The position numbers and the translations under genes were made by a program. DNA of 64,000 bases from Polymorphospora lycopeni. GTDB lineage: Bacteria; Actinomycetota; Actinomycetes; Mycobacteriales; Micromonosporaceae. Under the pieces are notes generated by a model. That model worked only from the letters and a program-made list of their open reading frames with translations, searched no databases and had not been told where the DNA came from. The stretch covers positions 20,266-84,265 of the forward strand of contig NZ_JBCGDC010000016.1 in NCBI RefSeq assembly GCF_042237075.1. The letters run 5' to 3'. Below are positions 17,252 to 25,948 of this stretch, piece after piece. Within the stretch, counting starts at the first letter, position 1. Every line of letters starts with the position of its first letter.

Positions 17252-18954
17252 CCGTCGCGACCGCCGCCGGGCCGGTCACCGGCGGCCGGGTGCTGCGCCG
17301 CGCGGTCACCGGCCAGACCAGGTACGTCGTTCCCGCCGGCCTGCTCGCCACCGGTCACCAGGCCGGCGAGGCGCTGGTGCCGGTCCTGATCGGCGTCGTC
17401 GTCGACGAGGCGGTCTCCACCGGCTCGACCGGTGCGCTGTTCGGCTGGCTCGGCGTGCTCGGCGCGGTCTTCCTCGGGCTGTCGACGAGCTACCGGTTCG
17501 CCGCCCGGGCCGGCGAACGCGCCGCCGAGCAGGCCGCCCACGAGATCCGCCGGGAGTTGACCGGCCGCGTCCTCGCCCCGTACGGCGGTGCCGAGACCGG
17601 GCAGTTGCCCGGCGCGCTGGTCAGCGTCGCCACCAGCGACGCGGGCCGGGTCGGCGCGGTCAACATGGCTGTCACCGCCGGCATCGCCGCCCTGGCCGCG
17701 TTGGTGACCACCGTCGTGGCGCTGCTGACCATGTCGGTGCCGCTCGGTCTGCTGATCCTGCTCGGCGCCCCGCCGGTGCTGGTCGCCGCCCACCTGCTCG
17801 GCCGGCCGTTGCAGAAGCGCAGCGCGGTCGAGCAGGAGAACGCGGCCCTGGCCTCCGGTGTCGCCGCCGACCTCGTGGCCGGCCTGCGGGTGCTCAAGGG
17901 GATCGGTGCCGAGCCAGCGGCCCTGGCCCGCTACCGGGTGATCAACCGGCGGTCGCTGGCCGCCACCCTGCGGGCCGCGAACGCCCAGGGCTGGCACGAC
18001 GGCGCCCTGCTCGGCATCACCGGCGTGTTCATCGCGGCCGTCGCGCTGGTCGGCGCGCGGCTGGCCAGCCAGGGCGCGATCAGCGTCGGCGACCTGGTCG
18101 CCGCCGTCGGGCTGGCGCTCTTCCTGTTCAACCCGCTGTCGGTGGTCGCCTGGGTCAACGGGCAGCTGGCGCTGGCCCGGGCCTCGGCGGCCCGGGTGGC
18201 GGCGGTGCTGTCGGCGCCACCGGCGGTCCCGGCCGGCCCTGCCGCACCGGACACCCCGGTCCGTGGCGAGCTGCGGTTCGACGGTGTGGAGCACGGGCCG
18301 CTGCGGATCGGTGACCTGCGGGTCGCGCCGGGCGAACTGCTCGGCGTGGTGACCGCCGACCCCGCGGCGGCCGGCCTGCTGGTGCGCTGCCTGGCCCGGG
18401 AGACCGATCCCCTCCAAGGGTCGATCACATTGGACGGTGTTGCCCTGGCCGGACTCGAACCGGACCGGGTCCGGGCGGTGGTCGTCACCGCCGCGCACGA
18501 CGCGGTGCTTTTCGACGGCACCGTACGCGACAACGTCACCGCCGTCGGCGGCCCGACCGCCCCGGTCGACGCCGTGCTCGCCGCCACCCGCGTCGACGAG
18601 GTGGCCCGGGGGCTGCCGGCCGGGCTGGACACCGCGGTCGGGGAACGCGGCCGGTCGCTCTCCGGTGGCCAGCGGCAGCGGGTCGCCCTGGCCCGGGCCC
18701 TGGCCGCCGACCCGCCGGTGCTGGTCGTGCACGACCCGACCACCGCCGTGGACGCCGCGACCGAGAGCCACATGGCCGCCCACCTGCGCCGGCTGCGTGC
18801 CGGCCGGACGACGGTCGTCGTGACGACCAGCCCCACCCTGCTCGCCGTCACCGACCGGGTGGTGCTCCTCGACGCCGAGGGGGGCATCGTCTCGGGCCGG
18901 CACGGGGAACTCGTCGCCGCCGACAAGCGGTATGCCACGACGGTCCTGGCCTGA
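17248..18954 (+). CDS. ABC exporter half-transporter A with degenerate Walker motifs
   Basis: Transmembrane-plus-nucleotide-binding half-transporter of 568 aa. About six membrane segments (roughly residues 20-320) precede an ABC domain. Walker A is lost: the position reads GVVTADPAAAGLLVRC with no GK(S/T). Walker B has His in place of its Asp (VLVVHDPTTAVD). The signature LSGGQRQRVALARAL is intact. This is complementary to the next gene, which has intact Walker motifs and a degenerate signature, so they should form an obligate heterodimer with one working ATP site. Position at the end of the siderophore uptake operon suggests siderophore export or, as for IrtAB-like pairs, uptake. Confidence 0.92.
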   Translation: MTVATAAGPVTGGRVLRRAVTGQTRYVVPAGLLATGHQAGEALVPVLIGVVVDEAVSTGSTGALFGWLGVLGAVFLGLSTSYRFAARAGERAAEQAAHEIRRELTGRVLAPYGGAETGQLPGALVSVATSDAGRVGAVNMAVTAGIAALAALVTTVVALLTMSVPLGLLILLGAPPVLVAAHLLGRPLQKRSAVEQENAALASGVAADLVAGLRVLKGIGAEPAALARYRVINRRSLAATLRAANAQGWHDGALLGITGVFIAAVALVGARLASQGAISVGDLVAAVGLALFLFNPLSVVAWVNGQLALARASAARVAAVLSAPPAVPAGPAAPDTPVRGELRFDGVEHGPLRIGDLRVAPGELLGVVTADPAAAGLLVRCLARETDPLQGSITLDGVALAGLEPDRVRAVVVTAAHDAVLFDGTVRDNVTAVGGPTAPVDAVLAATRVDEVARGLPAGLDTAVGERGRSLSGGQRQRVALARALAADPPVLVVHDPTTAVDAATESHMAAHLRRLRAGRTTVVVTTSPTLLAVTDRVVLLDAEGGIVSGRHGELVAADKRYATTVLA

Positions 18955-19030
18955 CCGGCCACCGTCCCGGCGCCGCTGTCTCGACCACCGCTGTCCCGAC
19001 CCGCTGTCTTCACCACCGACGGGAGGCACG

Positions 19031-20836
19031 ATGCCGAACGTACTGCCCATCGCCAGCCGGGCGCAGGCCGTCGCGGCGGTACGCCGGCTGCTGCGGCCCC
19101 GCCGGGCGCTGGCCGCCGGCTCGCTGGCCGTGCTCACCGCCGCGACCGCCGTCGGGCTGCTCACCCCGCCGATCCTGGGCCACCTCGTCGACCTGGTCAC
19201 CCGGGGCCGGTCGGTCGACGCCCTCACCCTGCCGGCGGTGCTGCTCGTCGTGGTGGCCGTGGTGCAGGGAGTCAGCACCGCGATCGGCATCGGGATGCTC
19301 GCCCGGCTCGGCGAGGGCATGCTCGCCGAGCTGCGCGAACGGTTCGTCGAACGGGCTTTGGCACTGCCGCTGAACCGGGTGGAACAGGCCGGGTCGGGCG
19401 ACCTGACGTCGCGGGTCACCGGCGACGTCGAGGTGATCGCCGAAGCGGTCCGGGCAGCCCTTCCCGAACTGGTGCGTTCGGTGCTGGCCATCGGGCTGAC
19501 CCTGGTCAGCCTCGCCGTACTGGACTACCGCTTCTTCGTCGCCGCCCTGCTCGCCGCCCCGATCCAGGCGCTGACCGTCCGGTGGTACCTGCGGCACAGC
19601 GGCCCCCTGTACGCCGCCCACCGCCTGGCGGTCGGCGCCCAGCAGCAGCAACTGCTGGAGACCGTCGGCGGGGCCGCGACCGTACGGGCGCTGCGGCTCG
19701 GTGACCAGCACGTCGACCGGGTCACCCGGCGCTCGTGGTCGGCGGTGGACCTGGCGCTGCGGGCGATCCGCCTGATCACCCGGTTCTACGGGCGGCTCAA
19801 CCTGGCCGAGTACGTCGGGCTGGCCGCCGTACTCGTGGCGGGGTTCCTGCTGGTCCGCTCCGGTGAGGTCTCGATCGGTACGGCGACCGCCGCGGCGCTG
19901 TACTTCCACAACCTCTTCGGTCCGGTCAACGCCGCCCTGCGGCTGGTCGACGACGCACAGGTGGCGGCGGCCAGCCTGACCCGGCTGGTCGGGGTGGCGG
20001 AGCTGCCGTCGCCCGTGGACGGACCGGCCCGGCCCGCCCCGGTCGACGGTTCCCTGAAGATCGCCGAGGTCGGGTACGCCTACCAGGCCGGCCACCCGGT
20101 GATCAGGGGCGTGACGCTGGAGATCAGCCCCGGGCAGCGGGTGGCGCTGGTCGGGGCGAGCGGCGCCGGCAAGACCACGCTGGCGCAGCTCGTCGCCGGC
20201 ATCCACCAACCGGACCACGGCACGATCATGCTCGGCGGGCTCGACCTGGCCGGGCTGAGCGCGGCGGAGCGCCGCCGTACGGTCGCCGTGGTCACCCAGG
20301 AGGTGCACGTGTTCGCCGGCCCGCTCGCCGACGACCTGCGACTGTCCAAGGTGGATGCGACGGACGCCGAGCTGCGGGCGGCGCTCGCCGGGGTCGGCGC
20401 CCTGGACTGGGCGCTGGCCCTGCCCGACGGGCTGGACACCGTGGTCGGCGACGGCGGCCACCAGCTCTCGGTGACGCAGGCCCAGCAGCTCGCGCTGGCC
20501 CGGCTGGTGCTCGCCGACCCGAAGGTGGTGGTCCTCGACGAGGCGACCGCCGACGCCGGCAGCGCGGGCGCGAAGGTGCTGGAGCGGGCCGCCGACCGGA
20601 CGCTGGCCGGCCGTACGGCGCTGGTGGTCGCGCACCGTCTCACCCAGGCCGCGGCGGCGGACCGGATCGTGGTCCTCGACGCCGGCCGGATCGTCGAGAC
20701 CGGCACCCACGACGAGCTGACCGCGCTACCGGACGGCCGCTACGCCACCCTGTGGCAGGCCTGGTCCGGCTCCCGCTCTCGCCCCGCTGATCAAGGAGAA
20801 GTCGTGGCCGGAGACGGGCAAAACACCCACGACTAG
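19031..20836 (+). CDS. ABC exporter half-transporter B with degenerate signature motif
   Basis: Partner of the preceding half-transporter, 601 aa: a six-helix membrane domain, then an ABC domain with intact Walker A (GASGAGKTT) and Walker B with catalytic Glu (VVVLDEATAD). The LSGGQ signature is replaced by LSVTQAQQ. ATG 19031 is chosen because GGGAGG (19021-19026) lies 4 nt upstream; the open frame further upstream has no such support. The last codons after TLWQAWSGSRS and the stop lie inside the palindromic element at 20786-20848, so the C-terminal tail is partly encoded by that element. Confidence 0.93.
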   Translation: MPNVLPIASRAQAVAAVRRLLRPRRALAAGSLAVLTAATAVGLLTPPILGHLVDLVTRGRSVDALTLPAVLLVVVAVVQGVSTAIGIGMLARLGEGMLAELRERFVERALALPLNRVEQAGSGDLTSRVTGDVEVIAEAVRAALPELVRSVLAIGLTLVSLAVLDYRFFVAALLAAPIQALTVRWYLRHSGPLYAAHRLAVGAQQQQLLETVGGAATVRALRLGDQHVDRVTRRSWSAVDLALRAIRLITRFYGRLNLAEYVGLAAVLVAGFLLVRSGEVSIGTATAAALYFHNLFGPVNAALRLVDDAQVAAASLTRLVGVAELPSPVDGPARPAPVDGSLKIAEVGYAYQAGHPVIRGVTLEISPGQRVALVGASGAGKTTLAQLVAGIHQPDHGTIMLGGLDLAGLSAAERRRTVAVVTQEVHVFAGPLADDLRLSKVDATDAELRAALAGVGALDWALALPDGLDTVVGDGGHQLSVTQAQQLALARLVLADPKVVVLDEATADAGSAGAKVLERAADRTLAGRTALVVAHRLTQAAAADRIVVLDAGRIVETGTHDELTALPDGRYATLWQAWSGSRSRPADQGEVVAGDGQNTHD

Positions 20837-20848
20837 TCCTTGATCAGC
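20786..20848. repeat. Palindromic element, copy 1 (likely bidirectional terminator)
   Basis: Inverted repeat with 22-nt arms (20786-20807 and 20827-20848) around a 19-nt loop. The outer 12 bases (GCTGATCAAGGA) and inner 7 bases (GTCGTGG) pair perfectly; 3 bases between them do not. The TAG stop of the plus-strand exporter gene and the TGA stop of the minus-strand regulator both lie within it. The same outer arms occur at 41621-41684, again between convergent genes. Confidence 0.85.
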
Positions 20849-21323
20849 GCAACGGGCGAGGTGCGGTGGGCGAGGCGGGGTGGGCGGCGGCTATGACGCG
20901 GGTCAGGGCCTCGTGCAGGCTCTGCAGCTCAGCCAGGGGCAGGCCGAGCCGTTCGACGACCGCCGGCGGGATGCCCTCCGCCTGCGCGCGCAGGTCACGA
21001 CCGGTGGTGGTCAGCGTCACCGCCAGGCTGCGCTCGTCGCGAGGGTCGCGCTCGCGGCGTACGTAGCCGATCGCCTCCAGGCGCTTGAGCAGGGGTGACA
21101 GCGTGCCGGGGTCCAACTGGAGCAGCCCGCTGAGGTCCTTGACGGACAGTGGCGCGTATTGCCACAGGGCGAGCATGACCAGGTATTGCGGGTGGGTCAG
21201 GCCCATCGGCTCCAGCAGCGGGCGGTAGACGGCCACCACGCCCCGGGCGGCGACGGACAGCGCGAAACACACCTGCCGCTCCAGAGCGAGCAGGTCGTCC
21301 TGGTCACTGACAGGCTCGGCCAC
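20844..21323 (-). CDS. OhrR-like MarR-family regulator
   Basis: Winged-helix repressor of 159 aa close to the OhrR organic-peroxide sensors. Cys19 in ERQVCFALS matches the reactive Cys of OhrR; the YRPLLEPMGLTHPQYLVMLALW and LDPGTLSPLLKRLEAIGYVRRERDP segments are characteristic. GTG 21323 is preferred; a longer frame upstream would include promoter DNA. No ohr peroxidase gene is adjacent. The divergent neighbour is a 77-aa protein of unknown function, its best candidate local target. The stop codon lies in the palindromic element. Confidence 0.88.
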   Translation of the reverse strand: MAEPVSDQDDLLALERQVCFALSVAARGVVAVYRPLLEPMGLTHPQYLVMLALWQYAPLSVKDLSGLLQLDPGTLSPLLKRLEAIGYVRRERDPRDERSLAVTLTTTGRDLRAQAEGIPPAVVERLGLPLAELQSLHEALTRVIAAAHPASPTAPRPLR

Positions 21324-21351
21324 GGCTGCTAGCGTACCAACAGTTTGTGCA

Positions 21352-21362
21352 CCAATCATTGG
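21352..21362. promoter_or_regulatory. Possible OhrR-type operator region
   Basis: CCAATCATTGG is a perfect 11-bp dyad in the 68-nt divergent gap, beside TTGGTGCACAAAC and two direct copies of TTGGT on the minus strand. The gap is AT-rich compared with its surroundings. Which of these elements binds the regulator cannot be decided from one locus. Confidence 0.45.
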
Positions 21363-21391
21363 CGCCACAATCGAGGCGAGGAGAACGTGAC

Positions 21392-21625
21392 ATGACCGAG
21401 TCACCGGCACGGAAGCCGGAAAAGGGCGACCGGATGTTCAACTTCCTCTTCAAGATCCTCGGCCCGCCGACGGTCGACAACGCCCTCCAGGGCTGCTCGA
21501 GCCAGGCCCACGAACTGTGGAAGAAGGACCTCGAAGCACGCAAGCGCTACAGCCGGGAGCAGCGCGAGAAGAAGCGCGCCGCCGAGCAGGCCGCCCGCGA
21601 CAACCGGACGTTCGACGTACGCTGA
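21392..21625 (+). CDS. Small charged protein of unknown function
   Basis: A 77-aa protein that I do not recognise. It starts at ATG 21392 with GAGGAG (21378-21383) 8 nt upstream. The N-terminal half contains a short hydrophobic stretch (MFNFLFKILGPPTVDNAL) and one Cys; the C-terminal half is a highly charged predicted helix (LWKKDLEARKRYSREQREKKRAAEQAARDN). There is no signal peptide. It is divergent from the OhrR-like regulator, so peroxide-responsive expression is plausible, but no function follows from the sequence. Confidence 0.75.
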   Translation: MTESPARKPEKGDRMFNFLFKILGPPTVDNALQGCSSQAHELWKKDLEARKRYSREQREKKRAAEQAARDNRTFDVR

Positions 21626-21647
21626 CCGCCCGGCACGCAGCCGCCGG

Positions 21648-22680
21648 TCAGCCGGTGATGTCGTCGATCGCCCGGTCCGCGACGGCGAGCACCGCCGTCC
21701 CGCCACCCCGGCCGTGGGTGTCGATCGCGGTGTCGACGAACTTGATCGCGTGCGGGTCGCCGCCAGCGGCTGCCCGGTCGACCAGGTCATGGACCCCGGT
21801 CCCGGCCCGCGGTGCCGGGGCGGGGCGGGCGTCGGCCGGCGCGTACGCGGCGGTGACGGCGGCCGTCGCGGCCCAGGCAGCGGCGAGGCTCGGCGCCCAG
21901 AGCGCGGCGGGCAGGGCCGGCAGAGTACGTAGCACCGCGTTCGGCGCGGTCGCGGCGTGCACAGGCATGACCGGTTCGGCGTACCCGTGACCGCCGAACC
22001 GGACGACCGCCGCGTCCACGACGGCGGCGAGCCGGGCCGGTACCGGCCCGGCCGGGTCGCCCCGGCACCGCACCGGCGGCGGCCGGCCAGCCGGGCAGGT
22101 TGGCCAGCTGGGCGAGCCGGGCCCGGATGCCGTGGCGCTGGTCCGGCGCCCGGGGTACGGCGTCGAGCGCCGATCTCGGGTCGGTCGACGGGTACCGCCC
22201 GGCGCCGGGCGCCGCCAGCGGCTGCCACCGGGCCGCCCAGTAGGCCAGCCCGTGGCCGAGTTCGGTGACGCGCGGGGCCGTCTCGGCGTCGAGCAGGGCG
22301 CGGACGGCGTGCCCGACCCGGATCACGCCGTGCGTGGCGCCGGCGGCGATGCCGGGCAGCAGGCGGGGCCACCACCGGGCGAGCACGTCGCGCCACGGTT
22401 CGCCGGCCAGTTCGCGCTCGAAGTGGTCGAGCCAGTCGCCGGTGCGTACCGGGTCGCCGAGCGGGTCGCGCCACTCGTCGGCGGTGATCGGGTCGATGCC
22501 ACGGGGCCGCTCTTCGAGCCGGTCGGCGTAGCCGTCGAGCCAGCGGTGGACGTCGTCACCGTGGCCGTGCCGGGTCAGGCACTCGACCGCCATCGGGGCG
22601 TGGTTGGACAGCCAGCCGGTGCGTTCCGGCCCGGTGTGCCGGAGCCGGTCGTACGCCTGGTCGAGGATCGGGGTGGTCAT
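21648..22680 (-). pseudogene. Questin-oxidase-like (DUF4243) gene with a frameshift
   Basis: The frame beginning at ATG 22680 encodes TGPERTGWLSNHAPMAVE and RLLPGIAAGATHGVIRVGHAVR, typical of the questin oxidase-like DUF4243 family, up to LPGWPAAAG near 22085. There the family-like reading continues in another frame (VPARLAAVVDAAVVRFGGHGYAEP ... HAIKFVDTAIDTHG) to 21648. One extra base in the GGTGCGGTG stretch near 22065-22075 accounts for the switch. Restored, the protein would be about 343 aa. Either the gene is genuinely broken or the draft carries a single-base error; nearby assembly defects make the second possible. Family function is oxidation of hydrophobic substrates, but the substrate here is unknown. 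Confidence 0.75.
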
Positions 22681-22867
22681 GCGTACGACGGTCACACCTG
22701 TAGTCCGCTTCAAGTCAACCACCGGCCCGGTCCAGGGCGGACGGTGCGACGAAGGCCGCTTCCGGGAACCGTGGGAGGGCCGCGTCCGACTACCCGCTGT
22801 GGGGGTCGCGCGACCGTGGGTCGGGCCACCCGCCATCGCTGAACGACGCCAGCCTGGAAGGCACCTG

Positions 22868-23677
22868 ATGTCAAACAAGACCAGCCGCCGCCCGAAGCCG
22901 TCCGAGGGCACCGCCCGCCCGGCCGGCGGGCCGAAGCGTGACGGCTCCGCGAACGCCCGGAACGCGACCGCCGCCGCCCGGAGCCGCAAGGCCGGCGGCA
23001 AGGCCGCGAAGGCGATCCGCGACCAGGGCATGAGCACCAACATGAAGGTGACCCTGGCCCTGCTCGGGGTGGTGCTGGTCGGGTTGGGCGCGCTGTTCGT
23101 GGTGGTCCAGCGTGGCAGCGACGACGCGCGGGCGGCCGCCGCCGAGCGGGTGGTCCGCGACGACAGTCACCGGCTGTCGGTCGCCGCCGACGGCAGGGTC
23201 ACCGTCGTGGAGTTCCTCGACTTCGAGTGCCCGTCGTGCGCGGCGGTGTATCCGGCGGTCGAGCAGCTGCGTGCCGAGTACGACGGCCGGATCGACTACG
23301 TGGTGCGCAACTATCCGCTGCCGATGCACGCCAACGCGATGAACGCCGCGCTCGCCGTGGAGGCCGCCGCCAAGCAGGACGCGTTCGAGGGGATGTACCA
23401 GAAGCTGTTCGAGACGCAGCGGACCTGGGGCAACCAGTCGCAGGACCAGGCCGCGACGTTCGAGGGGTACGCCCGCGAACTCGGGCTGGACGTCGACCGC
23501 TACCGCGCCGACGTGGCCGATCCGGCGACCGCGGCCCGGGTCAATACCGACCGCGAGGACGGGAGCGCGGCCGGGGTGACCGGCACGCCGACGTTCTTCG
23601 TCAACGGCGAGCGGTTCGACGGGCAGCCGACGTACGCCGGCCTGAAGGCCGCGGTCGACGCGGCGCTGGCCGAGTGA
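22868..23677 (+). CDS. Membrane-anchored DsbA-like thioredoxin-fold oxidoreductase
   Basis: A 269-aa protein with a basic cytosolic N-terminus (about 55 residues rich in Arg, Lys and Ala), one membrane helix (MKVTLALLGVVLVGLGALFVVV) and an extracytoplasmic thioredoxin domain. The active site CPSC is at residues 121-124, and the cis-Pro loop is in GTPTFFVNG. It should introduce disulfides into exported proteins. ATG 22868 follows GGAAGG by 6 nt. Its TGA overlaps the GTG of the VKOR gene, which is expected to reoxidise it. Confidence 0.93.
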   Translation: MSNKTSRRPKPSEGTARPAGGPKRDGSANARNATAAARSRKAGGKAAKAIRDQGMSTNMKVTLALLGVVLVGLGALFVVVQRGSDDARAAAAERVVRDDSHRLSVAADGRVTVVEFLDFECPSCAAVYPAVEQLRAEYDGRIDYVVRNYPLPMHANAMNAALAVEAAAKQDAFEGMYQKLFETQRTWGNQSQDQAATFEGYARELGLDVDRYRADVADPATAARVNTDREDGSAAGVTGTPTFFVNGERFDGQPTYAGLKAAVDAALAE

Positions 23678-24375
23678 GCGCGCGTCCGGCGGTGCCGGCC
23701 GCCCGCCGTACCCGTCCGTCACCCAGGTCGACCCGGGTAGAGCCGGCGGCGGAGGAGACCGAACCGGTACGACCGGTCGGGCCGGTGCCGTTCGCGGCCC
23801 GGATCGTCGGTTGGGTGCTCGCGCTCGGTGGCGGGATCGGCGCCCTGGCCGCGTTCGTGCTCACCGTCGAGAAGATCAACCTGATCGAGGACCCGAGCTA
23901 CCGGCCGACGTGCAGCATCAACCCGATCCTGTCCTGCGGTTCGGTGATGACGACGCCGCAGGCCGAGGTGTTCGGCTTTCCGAACCCGCTGGTCGGCATC
24001 GCCGGTTTCAGCGTGGTCACCACGATCGGCGTCCTGGTGCTGGCCGGTGCCCGGCTGCCGAGATGGGTCTGGCTGGGGTTGCAGGCCGGGGCGACGTTCG
24101 GCGTGGTCTTCGTGCACTGGCTGGTGTATCAGAGCCTCTACCGGATCGGCGCGTTGTGCCCGTACTGCATGGTGGTCTGGGTCGTCATGATCGCCATCTT
24201 CTGGTACGCGACGCTGCACAACCTGCACCACCGGCACCTGCCGGTGCCCGGTGCGGCCGGCCGGGGCGCCGACACGCTGGTCCGCCTGCACACCGTCGGG
24301 CTGACCGTCTGGTTCCTGGTCCTGGTCGGTCTGATCGGGGAGGCGTTCTGGACGTACTGGCGTACGTTGCTGTGA
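23674..24375 (+). CDS. Vitamin K epoxide reductase (VKOR) family protein
   Basis: Integral membrane quinone-linked oxidase of 233 aa that recycles DsbA-like partners, the actinobacterial counterpart of DsbB. The loop cysteines are Cys80 and Cys88 in CSINPILSCGS, and the active-site pair CPYC is at residues 162-165; five hydrophobic segments are visible. A proline- and arginine-rich N-terminal tail precedes the first helix. GTG 23674 overlaps the upstream stop by 4 nt, so the pair is co-translated. Confidence 0.95.
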   Translation: MSARPAVPAARRTRPSPRSTRVEPAAEETEPVRPVGPVPFAARIVGWVLALGGGIGALAAFVLTVEKINLIEDPSYRPTCSINPILSCGSVMTTPQAEVFGFPNPLVGIAGFSVVTTIGVLVLAGARLPRWVWLGLQAGATFGVVFVHWLVYQSLYRIGALCPYCMVVWVVMIAIFWYATLHNLHHRHLPVPGAAGRGADTLVRLHTVGLTVWFLVLVGLIGEAFWTYWRTLL

Positions 24376-24383
24376 CCGACCGA

Positions 24384-24411
24384 CCGGCCGGCGGCGCGTG
24401 CCGCCGGCCGG
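24384..24411. terminator. Perfect GC-rich hairpin terminator
   Basis: Twelve-base arms CCGGCCGGCGGC / GCCGCCGGCCGG around GCGT, 9 nt after the VKOR stop and 7 nt before the stop of the convergent aldehyde dehydrogenase gene. It should end both transcripts. Confidence 0.8.
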
Positions 24412-24418
24412 GTGCGGA

Positions 24419-25936
24419 TCACGCCGGCAGCAGGTCCTCCGGCAGGTCCTGGTAGGCGACCGGACGCAGGAACCGGTTGATCGCCATGGTGCCGACCGAG
24501 GTGGTCCGGGCGTCCGAGGTGGCCGGGTACGGTCCACCGTGGACCATCGCCGGGCCGACCTCGACACCGGTCGGCCAGCCGTTGTAGATGATCCGGCCGG
24601 CCCGGCGCTCCAGCACCGGCAGCAGTTTCGCGGCCAGGTCGTGGTCGGCCGGGTCGGCGTGCAGGGTGGCGGTGAGCTGTCCGGCCAGGTGACCGGCGGC
24701 CTCGACCAGTTCTTCGGGCGTGGCGCAGGAGACCAGGACCGAGGTGGCGCCGAAGACCTCCTCCTGCAACTGCGGCTCGGCCAGCAGGGTCTTGGCGTCG
24801 GTCTGGTAGACGGCGGGCACGCAGGCGTTCGGGGCGTCGCTGGCGGCGCCCCGGGCGACCAGGCTCACCGAGGGAAGGCCGGCCAGTTCGGCGTTGCCGG
24901 CCCGGTATGCCGACGCGATGCCGGCGGTCAGCATGGTCTGTGCGGCCTGCCCGCCGAGCAGCCCGGCGACCGTCTCGCGGAAGGTGTCCAGGTCCGGGCC
25001 TTCGACGGCGAGGAGCAGGCCGGGGTTGGTGCAGAACTGGCCGGCGCCCATCGTGAGCGAGTTGACGTAGCCGGTCGCGGTCTCGGCCGCGGCGGCGGCG
25101 AGCTTGCCGGGCAGGAGGAACACCGGGTTGATGGCGGACATCTCGGCGTAGACCGGGATCGGGACCGGGCGGCGCTGCGCGATGGCCATCAGCGCGGTGC
25201 CGCCGGCCCGGGAGCCGGTGAAGCCGACGGCGGCGATCCGGGGGTCGGCGACGAGTTGTCCGCCGGTCTCGTTGCCGGCGCCGAAGACCAGCGAGAAGAC
25301 GCCGTCGGGCATCCCGGTGGTCCGGGCGGCGTCGGCGACGCAGGCCCCGGCGAGTTCGCCGGTGCGCAGGTGGGCGAGGTGGCCCTTGACGACGACCGGG
25401 CAGCCGGCGGCCAGCGCCGAGGCCGTGTCGCCGCCGGCGACCGAGAACGCCAGCGGGAAGTTCGAGGCGCCGAAGACCGCGACCGGGCCGAGCGGGATGT
25501 AGCGCGACCGCAGGTCGGGCCGGGGCAGCGGGGTCCGGTCCGGCTGGGCCGGCACGTGCCGGGGATCGCGCCAGTCCGGGGTCGCCAGCAGGTCGGCGAA
25601 CATCCGGAGCTGGTTGGCGGTCCGGCCGAGTTCGGTGCGGGCCCGGCCTTCGGCGAGTCCGGTCTCGGCCTGTACGGCGGCGACGAGCTGCTCGCCGGCC
25701 GCTTCGAGGTTGTCGGCGATCTTCCGCAGGAACCCGGCGCGGGCCTGGTCCGGCAGGGACCGGTACGCGTCGAAGGCGGCGTCGGCGCGGCGGCACGCCT
25801 CGGCGACGGCGGTGCCGTCGTCCATCCCGTACGCCGGCTCCAGTTCCTCGCCGGTGGCCGGGTCGACGGGCCGCCGAACGCCCGCGGTGCCGCGGACCCG
25901 GTCGGTGCCGATGAACATCTCTCCGGTGAGCTGCAT
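24419..25936 (-). CDS. Aldehyde dehydrogenase, 2-oxoglutarate-semialdehyde (2,5-dioxovalerate) type
   Basis: NAD(P)+-dependent dehydrogenase of 505 aa. Catalytic Cys302 is in GAGQFCTNPG and the general base Glu265 in YAEMSAINP. The FGASNFPLAFSVAGGDT cofactor loop and NGWPTGVEV near the C-terminus are typical of 2-oxoglutarate-semialdehyde dehydrogenases, which finish oxidative pathways for sugar acids and hydroxyproline. It is the last gene of a minus-strand operon with a DapA-family enzyme that could supply this semialdehyde. Other short-chain aldehydes remain possible. Confidence 0.9.
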   Translation of the reverse strand: MQLTGEMFIGTDRVRGTAGVRRPVDPATGEELEPAYGMDDGTAVAEACRRADAAFDAYRSLPDQARAGFLRKIADNLEAAGEQLVAAVQAETGLAEGRARTELGRTANQLRMFADLLATPDWRDPRHVPAQPDRTPLPRPDLRSRYIPLGPVAVFGASNFPLAFSVAGGDTASALAAGCPVVVKGHLAHLRTGELAGACVADAARTTGMPDGVFSLVFGAGNETGGQLVADPRIAAVGFTGSRAGGTALMAIAQRRPVPIPVYAEMSAINPVFLLPGKLAAAAAETATGYVNSLTMGAGQFCTNPGLLLAVEGPDLDTFRETVAGLLGGQAAQTMLTAGIASAYRAGNAELAGLPSVSLVARGAASDAPNACVPAVYQTDAKTLLAEPQLQEEVFGATSVLVSCATPEELVEAAGHLAGQLTATLHADPADHDLAAKLLPVLERRAGRIIYNGWPTGVEVGPAMVHGGPYPATSDARTTSVGTMAINRFLRPVAYQDLPEDLLPA

Positions 25937-25948
25937 GGTCGCCTCCGG

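Noticed and set aside
22681..22867. GGGAACC...CGTC as an ECF promoter for the DsbA-like gene
   Set aside because: The spacing is about 12 nt, shorter than the 16 nt expected for ECF promoters.
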